Assembly (NCBI GenBank): GCA_021804485.1
Contig: JAJZHM010000011.1
Span: 1 to 34,330, forward strand
DNA from: Pseudomonadota bacterium
GTDB taxonomy: Bacteria; Pseudomonadota; Gammaproteobacteria; Pseudomonadales; Moraxellaceae
Direction of reading: 5' to 3'
DNA: 34,330 bases
In this document: positions 7,794-17,207 of the stretch, one piece after another
Position numbering within the stretch: position 1 is the first letter of the stretch
Layout: every line of letters starts with the position of its first letter
Program-made: the position numbers and the translations under genes
The notes under the pieces: generated by a model
Told to the model about the DNA's origin: nothing
What the model saw: only the letters and a program-made list of their open reading frames with translations
The model's database searches: none

Positions 7794-9977
7794 TCAGGCA
7801 CGAACAGGTTCCAGACGTGCATACTGCATCATCAGCCACTTACTGCCTTCCCGCCCAAAATTGATCTGCACTCTGGCCTGAGCGCCCTGACCCTCCATAT
7901 CCATAACCGTGCCTTCGCCCCAACGCGGGTGTCGAACCTGCATACCCAGATTCAGCTGTCCTTGCAGCGCTCCGGGATCTGGATCGGTTGAACGAAAGGC
8001 CGATACCGAATTTGATGTTGTCAGTACGGTATGCCCCTTGACCTGCTGCACAACATGCTCAGGCAACTCCTTAAGAAAACGGGAGGGAATCGTTATCTTC
8101 TCTGAACCAAACAGACGGCGTACTTCGGCATAACTCAAATACAGTTCGGACTGGGCCCGTGTCATGCCGACATAGCAAAGACGGCGCTCTTCCTCCAACT
8201 GATCATTATCAAGAGCCATATTGTGCGGAAAGAGACCGTCCTCCAGGCCGCTGATAAACACAACAGGAAACTCCAGTCCCTTCGCCGCATGCAAAGTCAT
8301 CAACTGAACAGCAGAATCTTGGGGGGCCGCACTGTCCTCGCCGGACTCCAGAGAAACATGGTCGAGAAAGGCAGCAGTCAGAGAGGCATGTTCTCCTTCT
8401 TCAGGATGATAACCCACAACAAATTCCCGAGCTGCCTGAACAAGTTCCAGTAGATTTTCTACCCGGTTCTGGGCTCGTTCATCATGTTCCCCGGCATAGA
8501 AGGTCTTGAGGCCGCTGGCTTCAAGCAAATGCTCCATCCGTTCATGAAGCGGAGCCTGCGCATCAGCACTCAGTTGCTGGATCAACGCAACAAACTCACT
8601 CAGTCGACTCGTTGCCCGAGGTGGCAGGACAGTCTTCTGTAGCGCACCTAAAGAAGCCTGCCACAGACTGATGCCCTGCTGCTGGGCAAACAGGCGCAGG
8701 CTATCGAGTGTCTTCTCACCTAGGCCACGGGGAGGCATGTTAATGATGCGTTCGAATGCTGTATCATCGTCTGGCAGAACAGCCAGTCGCAAATATGCCA
8801 TGGCTGTCCGGATCTCAGCCCGATCGAAGAAGCGTAGTCCACCGTGAATTCGATAGGGAATTGCCGCACTGACCAAAGCTTCTTCAAGAACACGCGACTG
8901 GGCATTGGATCGATAGAGCAGCGCACAGTCACGCCATGCGACACCCTGATCGCGCTTGCGAAGAATTGTCTGGGCAATGGCCCGGGCTTCATCCAGATCG
9001 TTAAAGGCCCGATAAAGTTGCACCTTATGGCCTTCGGGTCGATCCGTCCAAAGCACTTTACCCAACCGCCCAGAATTACGTTCAATAACCGCATTGGCCG
9101 CAGCAAGGATATGTCCGCTTGAACGATAGTTCTGTTCCAGTTTAATGACTTCCGCGAGGGGATAATCCCGTGAAAAATTACGGATATGATCCACACAAGC
9201 GCCCCGCCATCCATAAATACTCTGGTCATCATCACCCACAACGGTAAAAAAGGTGGTGGATCCGGTCAGTAATTTCAGCCAGGCATACTGAACATCATTG
9301 GTATCCTGAAACTCATCAACCAGCACATGCCGAAACCGCCTCTGATAATGCTCTCTTAAAACGATATTATTTTGCAGCATCTCCACGCAGCGTAGCAGGA
9401 TTTCAGCGAAATCAACCAGACCGGCGCGCTGACAATGCTGTTCATAATCGTCCATCAAGGTTTGCAAGGCATCCAGATGGGCAGGTTTCAGACCTTCGGG
9501 CAGATAACCTCGTATCCCTAATTCCTTACCTCGGTTGATCCAGTAGGCCAATTGACGGGGAGGCCACTCCTTTTCATCCATATGGCGGTTTTTGGCCAGA
9601 CGTTTGATAAGACGTTGCTGATCATCCGCATCAAGAATTTGGAACTCAGCTGGCAAGCCTGCTTCCTGAAAATGGGTACGCAACAGGCGGTGCCCCAGAC
9701 CATGAAATGTCCCAATCCAAAGGCCCTGCACAGGCCGGTCCAGCAACTGAACCAAACGTTCACGCATCTCATGAGCCGCTTTGTTGGTAAACGTTACGGC
9801 CAATACACTGTAGGGGGAAAGGTCATAATGGCTACAAAACCAGGCAAGGCGCTGAGTCAAAACCCGGGTCTTGCCTGAACCAGCCCCTGCCAGAACAAGA
9901 ACATGTTGCGTCGCCGAGGTCACTGCCTGCTGTTGGGCCGGGTTCAGGTTCTGGGTTAATTGCAAGGGCTGATCCAT
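7794..9977 (-). CDS. uvrD: DNA helicase II (UvrD), superfamily 1A
   Basis: A 727-residue 3'-5' helicase that removes incised strands in nucleotide-excision and mismatch repair. All SF1A motifs are visible: Walker A AGAGSGKT (30-37), TFTNKAAHEM, LVDEFQDTND (Walker B), GDDDQSIYGWRGA, LEQNYRSS, LMTLHAAKGLEF and EERRLCYVGMTRA. The length is close to E. coli UvrD (720), and the tail has the small Tudor-like end (VRHPRWGEGTVMDMEGQGAQARVQINF...) of UvrD/PcrA rather than Rep. AAGGTGAA precedes the ATG. It begins 12 bp after the mutM stop, so it is probably the last gene of the rpmB-rpmG-mutM-uvrD unit, which joins two DNA-repair functions to two ribosomal proteins. Confidence 0.95.
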   Translation of the reverse strand: MDQPLQLTQNLNPAQQQAVTSATQHVLVLAGAGSGKTRVLTQRLAWFCSHYDLSPYSVLAVTFTNKAAHEMRERLVQLLDRPVQGLWIGTFHGLGHRLLRTHFQEAGLPAEFQILDADDQQRLIKRLAKNRHMDEKEWPPRQLAYWINRGKELGIRGYLPEGLKPAHLDALQTLMDDYEQHCQRAGLVDFAEILLRCVEMLQNNIVLREHYQRRFRHVLVDEFQDTNDVQYAWLKLLTGSTTFFTVVGDDDQSIYGWRGACVDHIRNFSRDYPLAEVIKLEQNYRSSGHILAAANAVIERNSGRLGKVLWTDRPEGHKVQLYRAFNDLDEARAIAQTILRKRDQGVAWRDCALLYRSNAQSRVLEEALVSAAIPYRIHGGLRFFDRAEIRTAMAYLRLAVLPDDDTAFERIINMPPRGLGEKTLDSLRLFAQQQGISLWQASLGALQKTVLPPRATSRLSEFVALIQQLSADAQAPLHERMEHLLEASGLKTFYAGEHDERAQNRVENLLELVQAAREFVVGYHPEEGEHASLTAAFLDHVSLESGEDSAAPQDSAVQLMTLHAAKGLEFPVVFISGLEDGLFPHNMALDNDQLEEERRLCYVGMTRAQSELYLSYAEVRRLFGSEKITIPSRFLKELPEHVVQQVKGHTVLTTSNSVSAFRSTDPDPGALQGQLNLGMQVRHPRWGEGTVMDMEGQGAQARVQINFGREGSKWLMMQYARLEPVRA

Positions 9978-9989
9978 TTCACCTTCCGT

Positions 9990-10805
9990 TCAGGTCTGAC
10001 ACACTGGACACCACGTTGTCGAGCGTCCAACAATCCGCACCGTTTGAAGCGCGGCACCACAATCAGGGCACAATTTACCCTTGCGCCCATAAACCTTGAG
10101 TTGCAGCTGAAAGTAGCCCGTTTCGCCATGACCATGAACGTAATCACGCAGGGAACTTCCACCCACACGCAAAGCATGCTGCAACTGATCGGTCACTGCC
10201 GGAACCAGACATTCAACGTCTCCATGACTGAGCTGACCTGCTGGTTTTGCCGGATAAATACCTGCAGCAAAAAGGGCTTCCTGAGCATAGATATTTCCGA
10301 CACCGACCACGATCCGCTGATTCATCAGCAGCGCCTTGATGGATACCTGTTTATTTCTTGAATGTTGCCACAAATAGGCCTCATTCCAGTCGGACGATAA
10401 AGGCTCTACACCCAGATGCAGCAGCAGTGGATGATTTTGCCAGTCATCTCCAGTAAAAAGTATGGATCCAAAGCGACGTGGGTCATGATAACGCACATCA
10501 AGCGCGTTGAGTGACCAGAATACATGGTCATGAGGTCGAACAGGTGCCTCTGGCAGGCTAAGGCGTAGACTTCCAGACATGCCAAGATGAACCAGCATGA
10601 CCTTTTGATTGGACCAAAAGAAGAGAAGGTATTTGGCACGGCGGTCAATGGCTGTTATGGATTGTCCCAGACAGGACCGCAACGCCACTGAATCAACCGG
10701 CCATCTCAAGCGGTCATTCCTGATTTCCACACGTTCCAGAGGGTAGCCGACCACACGAGGAACAAGCCCCAGACGCGTGGTTTCTACTTCAGGAAGTTCA
10801 GGCAC
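9990..10805 (-). CDS. mutM: Formamidopyrimidine-DNA glycosylase (Fpg/MutM)
   Basis: A bifunctional base-excision repair glycosylase/AP lyase for 8-oxoguanine and ring-opened purines, 271 residues. The mature N-terminus PELPEVE supplies the catalytic Pro1 and Glu2 after Met removal. The helix-two-turn-helix region includes MNQRIVVGVGNIYAQEALF, and the C-terminal zinc finger has four cysteines (CPDCG near 247 and CPVC at 267-270). The start codon is GTG, fixed by the need for PELPE at the N-terminus; GGAG lies nine bases upstream. A perfect hairpin ends one base before this GTG and contains part of that ribosome site (see separate entry). The gene follows rpmG, as in the E. coli rpmBG-mutM operon. 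Confidence 0.96.
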   Translation of the reverse strand: MPELPEVETTRLGLVPRVVGYPLERVEIRNDRLRWPVDSVALRSCLGQSITAIDRRAKYLLFFWSNQKVMLVHLGMSGSLRLSLPEAPVRPHDHVFWSLNALDVRYHDPRRFGSILFTGDDWQNHPLLLHLGVEPLSSDWNEAYLWQHSRNKQVSIKALLMNQRIVVGVGNIYAQEALFAAGIYPAKPAGQLSHGDVECLVPAVTDQLQHALRVGGSSLRDYVHGHGETGYFQLQLKVYGRKGKLCPDCGAALQTVRIVGRSTTWCPVCQT

Positions 10806-10806
10806 G

Positions 10807-10834
10807 GGCTCTAACTCCAGAAACGGTTAGAGCC
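10807..10834 (-). other. Intercistronic hairpin between rpmG and mutM
   Basis: GGCTCTAAC and GTTAGAGCC form a perfect 9-bp stem around a 10-base loop. In the mRNA it begins six bases after the rpmG stop and ends one base before the mutM GTG. No U-tract follows, so a classical terminator is unlikely; the mutM Shine-Dalgarno GGAG lies across the loop and 3' arm. It may limit mutM translation, mark an RNA-processing site or act as a partial attenuator. Confidence 0.6.
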
Positions 10835-10840
10835 TCCTGA

Positions 10841-11008
10841 TTACTTGATCTTGGCTTCCTTGAACACAACATGCTGACGAATCTTCGGATCAAACTTCTT
10901 GATCTCAAATTTTTCAGGCATGGTTCGCTTGTTCTTGGTTGTTGTATAAAAATATCCCGTACCGGCAGTAGATACCAGACGGATTTTTTCACGAGCACCC
11001 TTGGCCAT
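10841..11008 (-). CDS. rpmG: 50S ribosomal protein L33
   Basis: A 55-residue ribosomal protein of the large subunit. The sequence runs [18 protein letters not shown], then [11 protein letters not shown] and [12 protein letters not shown], which is the cysteine-free L33 form of proteobacteria. The length equals that of the E. coli protein. GAGGAG lies eight bases before the ATG. It starts 12 bp after the rpmB stop and is clearly the second gene of the operon. Confidence 0.97.
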   Translation of the reverse strand: MAKGAREKIRLVSTAGTGYFYTTTKNKRTMPEKFEIKKFDPKIRQHVVFKEAKIK

Positions 11009-11020
11009 TTAAAACGCTCC

Positions 11021-11257
11021 TCAGATTTTTTCACCACGGGCACGAATGTCAGCAACAACTGCTTCAATACCCAGTTTATCGATAATACGCATTCCCTTGG
11101 GTGTCAGCCTCAGTCGTACAAAACGACGCTCACTCTCCAACCAGAAACGGTGGTAATGCAAATTAGGTTCGAACCGACGGTTCGTCTTGATATTGGAATG
11201 GGAAATATTGTGACCGGTGATGGGTCGCTTTCCAGTCACCTGACATACCTTGGACAT
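11021..11257 (-). CDS. rpmB: 50S ribosomal protein L28
   Basis: A 78-residue large-subunit protein beginning [17 protein letters not shown], followed by [14 protein letters not shown] and [17 protein letters not shown]. The start at 11257 gives exactly the usual length; the longer frame upstream to 11308 adds unrelated residues and is not used. It is the first gene of the rpmB-rpmG-mutM-uvrD unit and has a strong promoter about 90 bp upstream. Confidence 0.97.
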   Translation of the reverse strand: MSKVCQVTGKRPITGHNISHSNIKTNRRFEPNLHYHRFWLESERRFVRLRLTPKGMRIIDKLGIEAVVADIRARGEKI

Positions 11258-11348
11258 CTGCAATCTCCGCGCTACGTATCTGCATGCTTCGATCCACGGT
11301 ACCGTCACTCAGAGTGTCCGATGCAAGCCGTGGCGAACGAGGGCGTGA

Positions 11349-11377
11349 TTTATAACAGATGTTCCGAGTATTTGCAA
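11349..11377 (-). promoter_or_regulatory. Strong sigma-70 promoter of rpmB operon
   Basis: On the minus strand TTGCAA (11377-11372) and TATAAA (11354-11349) are separated by exactly 17 bases, and a TG one base before the -10 gives an extended -10 element. Transcription should begin near 11342, leaving a leader of about 85 nt before rpmB. The position fits the need for high expression of L28 and L33. Confidence 0.75.
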
Positions 11378-11401
11378 GGGCTTTCTTGGGACATGGCGTT
11401 G

Positions 11402-11435
11402 CTGGGGTGGAATGAGTGGGTTCCAGACACCCCAG
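11402..11435 (-). terminator. Hairpin after the GGDEF-EAL gene
   Basis: CTGGGGT and ACCCCAG form a 7-bp stem with an inner GGAA/TTCC pairing and a small bulge, 18 bp beyond the stop of the GGDEF-EAL gene and before the rpmB promoter. There is no U-tract, so termination would be imperfect. The same CTGGGGT/ACCCCAG arms occur in the hairpin at 7732-7765. Confidence 0.4.
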
Positions 11436-11452
11436 TGAACATGGCAAGAAAC

Positions 11453-14338
11453 TCAGGATGTCGATGAGCGAAGCATGCGCTTTAAAAAAGGAGCCAACTC
11501 AGATTCAGGTACAGGACGACTGACCAGATAACCCTGAATACCATCACATTGCTCAGCTTTGAGAAAATCCCGTATAGCCTCGGTCTCCACCCCTTCTGCC
11601 ATGACAGAGAGGTTCAGACTGTGCGCCATTGCAATGATGGCTTTCGTTATAGCCTCGTCATCTGGGCTAGTACTCAGGTCACGAATAAACGCTTGGTCAA
11701 TCTTCAAGGTATTGATCGGAAATTTTTTCAAGTAACTTAACGATGAATACCCTGTGCCAAAATCATCCAGAGACAACTCAATCCCCATATTCCTTAACCG
11801 ATGGAGCGTATCCAGCGTCCCTTCCGAATCTTCCATCAAGGACGACTCGGTCAATTCCAGTTCAAGGAGGTGAGGATCAACGCCGGTAATATCGAGAACC
11901 CGTTGGACGATCTGCAATAGAGTCCCTTTGCGCAATTGATGCGCCGAGACATTAACGGATGTCTTGATGCGTCCTACTCCAGACTCAATCCAGAACTGAA
12001 TCTGACGACACGCTTTTTCCAGCACCAGTTCAGAAATGGCTGATACCAATCCGCTTTCTTCGGCCATTGGCATAAAGTCGGAAGGAGCCAACAAACCAAG
12101 ACTGGGGTGATTCCAGCGCACCAAGGCCTCTACCCCCATCAGCTGATTATCTTTCAAGCTGATTTTCGGCTGATAATACACCACAAACTCGTCTCGAAAG
12201 ATGGCCTTGCGCAGCTGGCTTTCGAGATTGACTTGCTCAATGGAGGATGCGCGCAAATCCTCCGAATAGAACCGCCAGCTGTTACCTCCAACCCGTTTGG
12301 CTTGCTGCAGCGCGATATCAGCATGATTCAATAATGTCTGGGCATCAGCCCCATGTTCCGGATAGAGACTGATACCTAAGGAGCAGCCAAGCAGGATCTC
12401 ATGCTGTTCAATGCGAAAAGGCCTGCGAATCTCACCAACCACCCGACCACAAAAATCTTCCACATCACGCCGGCTCTTTAGTTCATCCAGAAACACGGCG
12501 AATTCATCACCGCCAAAACGAGCCAAACAATCGGCATCGACCCTTACTCTGGCTAAACGATTAGCAGCTTCTTTCAAGAGGGCATCACCAACTTCATGCC
12601 CCAATGAATTGTTGACCTGCTTAAAACGATCAAGGTCCATGAACAAGACTGCAAACTGCTTCTGACCCTCTTCAGCGGATTTTTTACGCTCCTCGAGCCG
12701 ACTTCTAAAGAGTTGCCGGTTGGCAAAACCGGTCAGCTTGTCGTAGTTATCAAGGTAGACAATCTGTTTTTCGGCCTCGCGCCGCGCCGTCACATCGGTA
12801 ATAAGACCAACATAGTGGCTGATTTGACCCCGCTCATCCCGTACCGAAGAAATACGGAGCCATTGCTGAAAAGATTCCCCATTCTTCTTATAGTCATTAA
12901 ACTCACTTTCCCAATGACCATCTCGCCGCAAAAAATCGGTAATCTGCTGATAAAAACGCCGCATTCCGGGCACACTATGGCACTCATCGATACGACAGTT
13001 CAAAACCTGTTCTTCGCTGATTCCATACAGACTGGCATAGTAAGGGTTGATTGCCAGAAAGCGAAAGTCCTCATCCAAAATGAATATCCCTTCTTCAGCG
13101 ACCCTAAAAACGGTTGCAGAAAGACGATCTTTCTCACGCGCATTGCGCTCCTGGGTAATATCACGCCGTATGCCCAACATACGCACCGCAACACCCTGCT
13201 CATTACGCTCAGTGACTCGTCCGCGATCCTCAACCCAGACCCAGAAGCCACGCTTGTGCCGAATACGGTAGGCGGCACGATAGTGGGGTGTACGCTGACG
13301 CATATGGGCGACCAGTGCGCGCAAAACCTTAAATGTATCTTCCGGATGCACAATCTGGCGAAGATTCTGAACCATTTCATGAAGTTCTGATTCTTCATAG
13401 CCAAGCAGAAGATCAAAATGTGAGTGGTGCAGAATATTCTCAGGGATCTGCCAGTCCCAGAAGCCAACCTCAGCGGCATCAATCGCCTGAGTCAAACGGT
13501 TTTGGCTGAGCAAGAGATCGACATTCAAGCGTCGGAGCGCCTCCGTTCGTTCCTGAACCTTGGCTTCCAAGGAGTGATTAATTTTTCCAAGCTCATCCTG
13601 GGCCAACGTCCGTTCATGAACTTCCATTGCAAGCATCTGGTTCATATCGACAATCTGATGCTGCGACTGATTAAGGGAACTGATCAGTTTCTCGCGAGCA
13701 ACTTCAATCTCCGCCGAACGTTTCTGCTCATGAAGAATCCTACTGGCAACAGCCCAAAGACATACTGCCAGCGCAACGAGCGCGCTTTCGATGCGCAACG
13801 AAACCCCCACCTGAAATCGTTGCAGCCAGAAGAGCGCCGGTGCCAGACTCAACAACAGATAAACACCATACTGGATGGATGAAAGCCTGCTTTCAGCAAG
13901 AAAAGCCAATGCCTGAATCAGAAAGAGCAGACTGAGAACAGGAATCTGTTCCACCTGATCCACTGGATTGATCCAGCCCGAGAACCAGTAACTCCCCCAC
14001 AATCCACCCAAAACAAGAGTATGCAGCCAGTTGCGGCTGCCGATTCTTCCCCACAGACCAAGCAGTCGCAAGCCGGCATAAAGAACACAACCGAACAGCC
14101 AGAGCCTCTGAATATCCTGAAGAAGCGGTTCATTCAAAAGACCGTTCAAGGCCAAAATGAACAGACAGATGATATTTACAAAAGGCCCAACCCAGCCCTT
14201 GCTCCGTTCTGAGCTTATCATAGCCTCCACGTGATTGAACGGTGCAGGTTCCGGATTTATTTGCCTCATGAGCCGTAACACTCGAGATGTTCCCCTATGT
14301 AGTGTAACACTGGTTTGAACGCTTTCGAGTCGATCCAT
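11453..14338 (-). CDS. Membrane PAS-PAS-GGDEF-EAL cyclic-di-GMP signalling protein
   Basis: A 961-residue protein. Residues about 50-200 hold five to six membrane segments, 205-275 a coiled coil, then two PAS domains (about 280-398 and 405-522, each ending in a PAC-like GxxRDIT or GLITDVT), a GGDEF domain with intact GGDEF at 609-613, and an EAL domain with EAL at 737-739, DDFGTGYSS at 858-866 and AEGVE at 914-918. The EAL catalytic set looks complete, so phosphodiesterase activity is expected. The inhibitory I-site position reads VDAD rather than RxxD, so product inhibition of any cyclase activity is probably lost. Such proteins set c-di-GMP levels for motility or biofilm. The start is uncertain: the ATG at residue 40 has GGAGG just before it. 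It is monocistronic and divergent from the small CLGC protein. Confidence 0.92.
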   Translation of the reverse strand: MDRLESVQTSVTLHRGTSRVLRLMRQINPEPAPFNHVEAMISSERSKGWVGPFVNIICLFILALNGLLNEPLLQDIQRLWLFGCVLYAGLRLLGLWGRIGSRNWLHTLVLGGLWGSYWFSGWINPVDQVEQIPVLSLLFLIQALAFLAESRLSSIQYGVYLLLSLAPALFWLQRFQVGVSLRIESALVALAVCLWAVASRILHEQKRSAEIEVAREKLISSLNQSQHQIVDMNQMLAMEVHERTLAQDELGKINHSLEAKVQERTEALRRLNVDLLLSQNRLTQAIDAAEVGFWDWQIPENILHHSHFDLLLGYEESELHEMVQNLRQIVHPEDTFKVLRALVAHMRQRTPHYRAAYRIRHKRGFWVWVEDRGRVTERNEQGVAVRMLGIRRDITQERNAREKDRLSATVFRVAEEGIFILDEDFRFLAINPYYASLYGISEEQVLNCRIDECHSVPGMRRFYQQITDFLRRDGHWESEFNDYKKNGESFQQWLRISSVRDERGQISHYVGLITDVTARREAEKQIVYLDNYDKLTGFANRQLFRSRLEERKKSAEEGQKQFAVLFMDLDRFKQVNNSLGHEVGDALLKEAANRLARVRVDADCLARFGGDEFAVFLDELKSRRDVEDFCGRVVGEIRRPFRIEQHEILLGCSLGISLYPEHGADAQTLLNHADIALQQAKRVGGNSWRFYSEDLRASSIEQVNLESQLRKAIFRDEFVVYYQPKISLKDNQLMGVEALVRWNHPSLGLLAPSDFMPMAEESGLVSAISELVLEKACRQIQFWIESGVGRIKTSVNVSAHQLRKGTLLQIVQRVLDITGVDPHLLELELTESSLMEDSEGTLDTLHRLRNMGIELSLDDFGTGYSSLSYLKKFPINTLKIDQAFIRDLSTSPDDEAITKAIIAMAHSLNLSVMAEGVETEAIRDFLKAEQCDGIQGYLVSRPVPESELAPFLKRMLRSSTS

Positions 14339-14444
14339 TGCGGATGTGTACTTTCATACGACTGAACTTAGAAATTCTCTGGATTTCAACAAGAATTCAG
14401 CTAGGATGGGTTTATGATCCATTTGTATCAGCGCGGAGCACATG

Positions 14445-15629
<1,185 letters not shown>

Positions 15630-15666
15630 TTAACTACGGCATCATGGCACAAAGCCAAAAATCTGA

Positions 15667-17112
15667 CTAGCGGAGAAAATAAGACTTCAAAAATTTATGT
15701 AAACCTTTATTGAAGGGAGGCAAAAAGTAGTGCAACGGATATATTCTGGACTTTTCAAGTACAGCTTTAGCATTAGAATAGGTCAGAAATCCTTCATGAG
15801 CATGATAGCGTCCCATACCTGATGCGCCAACCCCCCCAAAGGGCAAGTCTTCAATGCCGACATGACTAAGAACTTCATTGACTCCCAAACCACCTGAATG
15901 TGTCTGTTCAGAGACAAAGGCAATTCTTGATGGATGATGGTCAAAATAGTACAAAGCCAAAGGCCGTGGTCGATGGCGCACAAACTCCAAGGCTTCATCA
16001 AGGGAGGTCACTCCCATGACGGGCAAAATGGGGCCAAAAATCTCCTGTTGCATAACCAGCATCTCAGGAGTTACCCCCAGAATCAGGGTTAAAGGCATCT
16101 TCTGTGTTTGACTGAAATCCTCATGTCCTGGATTGATCTCCACAAGAGTGGCACCCTTTTGTCGGGCATCCTGGAGCAGATTTTTCAACCGGCTGTGCTG
16201 TTTTTCATTAATGATTGCCGTATAGTCCGGATTCTCCCGCATCGTGGGGTACATCGCTTGCACATGTTTTTGCATGGCTCGGACAAAATCCTGCAATCGT
16301 GAGTGATTACAGATTACATAGTCCGGCGCAACACAGGTCTGTCCAGCATTCCAGCACTTCCCAAAGGCGATCCTCCCGGCAGCAGTATCAACCGGATAGG
16401 AATCATGAATAATGGCAGGTGATTTACCACCCAACTCAAGCAGAACCGGCGTCAAATGTTCGGCTGCCGCTGCCATGATTTTTTTCCCTACCTCAGTCGA
16501 TCCGGTAAAAGTCAATTGATCAAAAGGCAGTCGGGCAAATGCCTCGGAAATTTCTCCGCGCCCCGCACAGACTGCAATAACATCAGGCGAAGCAACTTCT
16601 GCAAGCAAACAAGACATCACCGAGGCCGTAGCGGGAGTGAATCCAGACATCTTGATCATAACCCGATTTCCGGCCGCCACGGCCGCTGTCAGCGGCCCCA
16701 GAGCCAAAAATACAGGATAATTCCAGGGCACAATCACACCAACAACCCCCAAAGGCTGATAGACCACCCTTGCCTTGGCTGGAAGATGCAAGGGGTTTAC
16801 GGATCGTTTCTGAGGCCGCATCCACTGCGCCAGATGGCGTTCATGATACTTGATGGATTCAAGTGTAGTCATAACCTCCGCAAACAGCGTCTCATCACTG
16901 GAACGGTGTCCAAAGTCAGCTGAGACCGACTGGACTAGATCATCCTTGTAACGAAGTAAAGAAGTGCGTAATCGTTGCAGTACGAGCAGACGATCCTCGA
17001 GGGTTGGCATTGGATGGGCCCGGAAGCCGTTGCGCTGCGCATGAAAGACTCGCTGCATTTCAGCCACATCCGGATTCGTGGACATTTCGAGTACCACCAC
17101 ATGCGCCACCAT
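15667..17112 (-). CDS. Aldehyde dehydrogenase (coniferyl-aldehyde-dehydrogenase type)
   Basis: A 481-residue NAD(P)-dependent ALDH. The catalytic Cys260 lies in NAGQTCVAPDY, the general base Glu226 in LLELGGKSP, and the cofactor-site FTGSTEVGK at 202-210. PWNYP is at 129-133 and Lys154 takes the cofactor role in VMIKMSGFTP, where most relatives have KPSE. The C-terminus is long and hydrophobic/basic (YPLHYFLPPFNKGLHKFLKSYFLR), as in enzymes that act on long-chain or fatty aldehydes at membranes. 'Coniferyl aldehyde dehydrogenase' is the usual database label; an alkanal from wax-ester or alkane turnover is at least as likely here. A consensus promoter and a palindromic operator lie upstream, shared with divergent tetR. 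From memory, P. aeruginosa has a similar coaD-...-ALDH-TetR string (PA0363-PA0367). Confidence 0.93.
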   Translation of the reverse strand: MVAHVVVLEMSTNPDVAEMQRVFHAQRNGFRAHPMPTLEDRLLVLQRLRTSLLRYKDDLVQSVSADFGHRSSDETLFAEVMTTLESIKYHERHLAQWMRPQKRSVNPLHLPAKARVVYQPLGVVGVIVPWNYPVFLALGPLTAAVAAGNRVMIKMSGFTPATASVMSCLLAEVASPDVIAVCAGRGEISEAFARLPFDQLTFTGSTEVGKKIMAAAAEHLTPVLLELGGKSPAIIHDSYPVDTAAGRIAFGKCWNAGQTCVAPDYVICNHSRLQDFVRAMQKHVQAMYPTMRENPDYTAIINEKQHSRLKNLLQDARQKGATLVEINPGHEDFSQTQKMPLTLILGVTPEMLVMQQEIFGPILPVMGVTSLDEALEFVRHRPRPLALYYFDHHPSRIAFVSEQTHSGGLGVNEVLSHVGIEDLPFGGVGASGMGRYHAHEGFLTYSNAKAVLEKSRIYPLHYFLPPFNKGLHKFLKSYFLR

Positions 17113-17147
17113 GACTCCCCCTGATTGATCTAATTACAGATCGTGCA

Positions 17148-17176
17148 TTTTTAGAGTATTTACTCTAAACTGTCAA
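17148..17176 (-). promoter_or_regulatory. Sigma-70 promoter of the aldehyde dehydrogenase gene
   Basis: The minus strand has a perfect -35 TTGACA (17176-17171), a 17-base spacer and -10 TAAAAA (17153-17148). The start site would be near 17141, about 30 bp before the dehydrogenase ATG. Almost the entire spacer and part of the -10 are covered by the palindrome at 17150-17169, so a bound regulator would exclude RNA polymerase. Confidence 0.7.
17150..17169. promoter_or_regulatory. Perfect palindromic operator for the divergent TetR regulator
   Basis: TTTAGAGTATTTACTCTAAA is a perfect inverted repeat with 9-bp arms and a 2-bp centre. It lies between the aldehyde dehydrogenase and tetR starts and within the dehydrogenase promoter. 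Size and symmetry fit a TetR-family dimer site. It should repress the dehydrogenase and probably tetR itself. Confidence 0.7.
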
Positions 17177-17207
17177 CAAATGAATAATTTTAGGACCATA
17201 AAGCAAG

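Noticed and set aside
7732-11435. Shared CTGGGGT/ACCCCAG stems as a dispersed repeat family
   Set aside because: Only the 7-bp arms agree; loops, inner stems and flanks differ, so two similar GC-rich hairpins are the simpler explanation.
11163-11447. Possible small gene upstream of rpmB on the minus strand
   Set aside because: It runs through the strong rpmB promoter and into rpmB in another frame; the translation looks random.
10871-11467. 198-codon plus-strand frame across rpmG and rpmB
   Set aside because: It covers two exact-length ribosomal protein genes and their promoter on the opposite strand.
12713-13390. 225-codon plus-strand frame inside the GGDEF-EAL gene
   Set aside because: It is antisense to the PAS domains; open only because of codon bias on the other strand.
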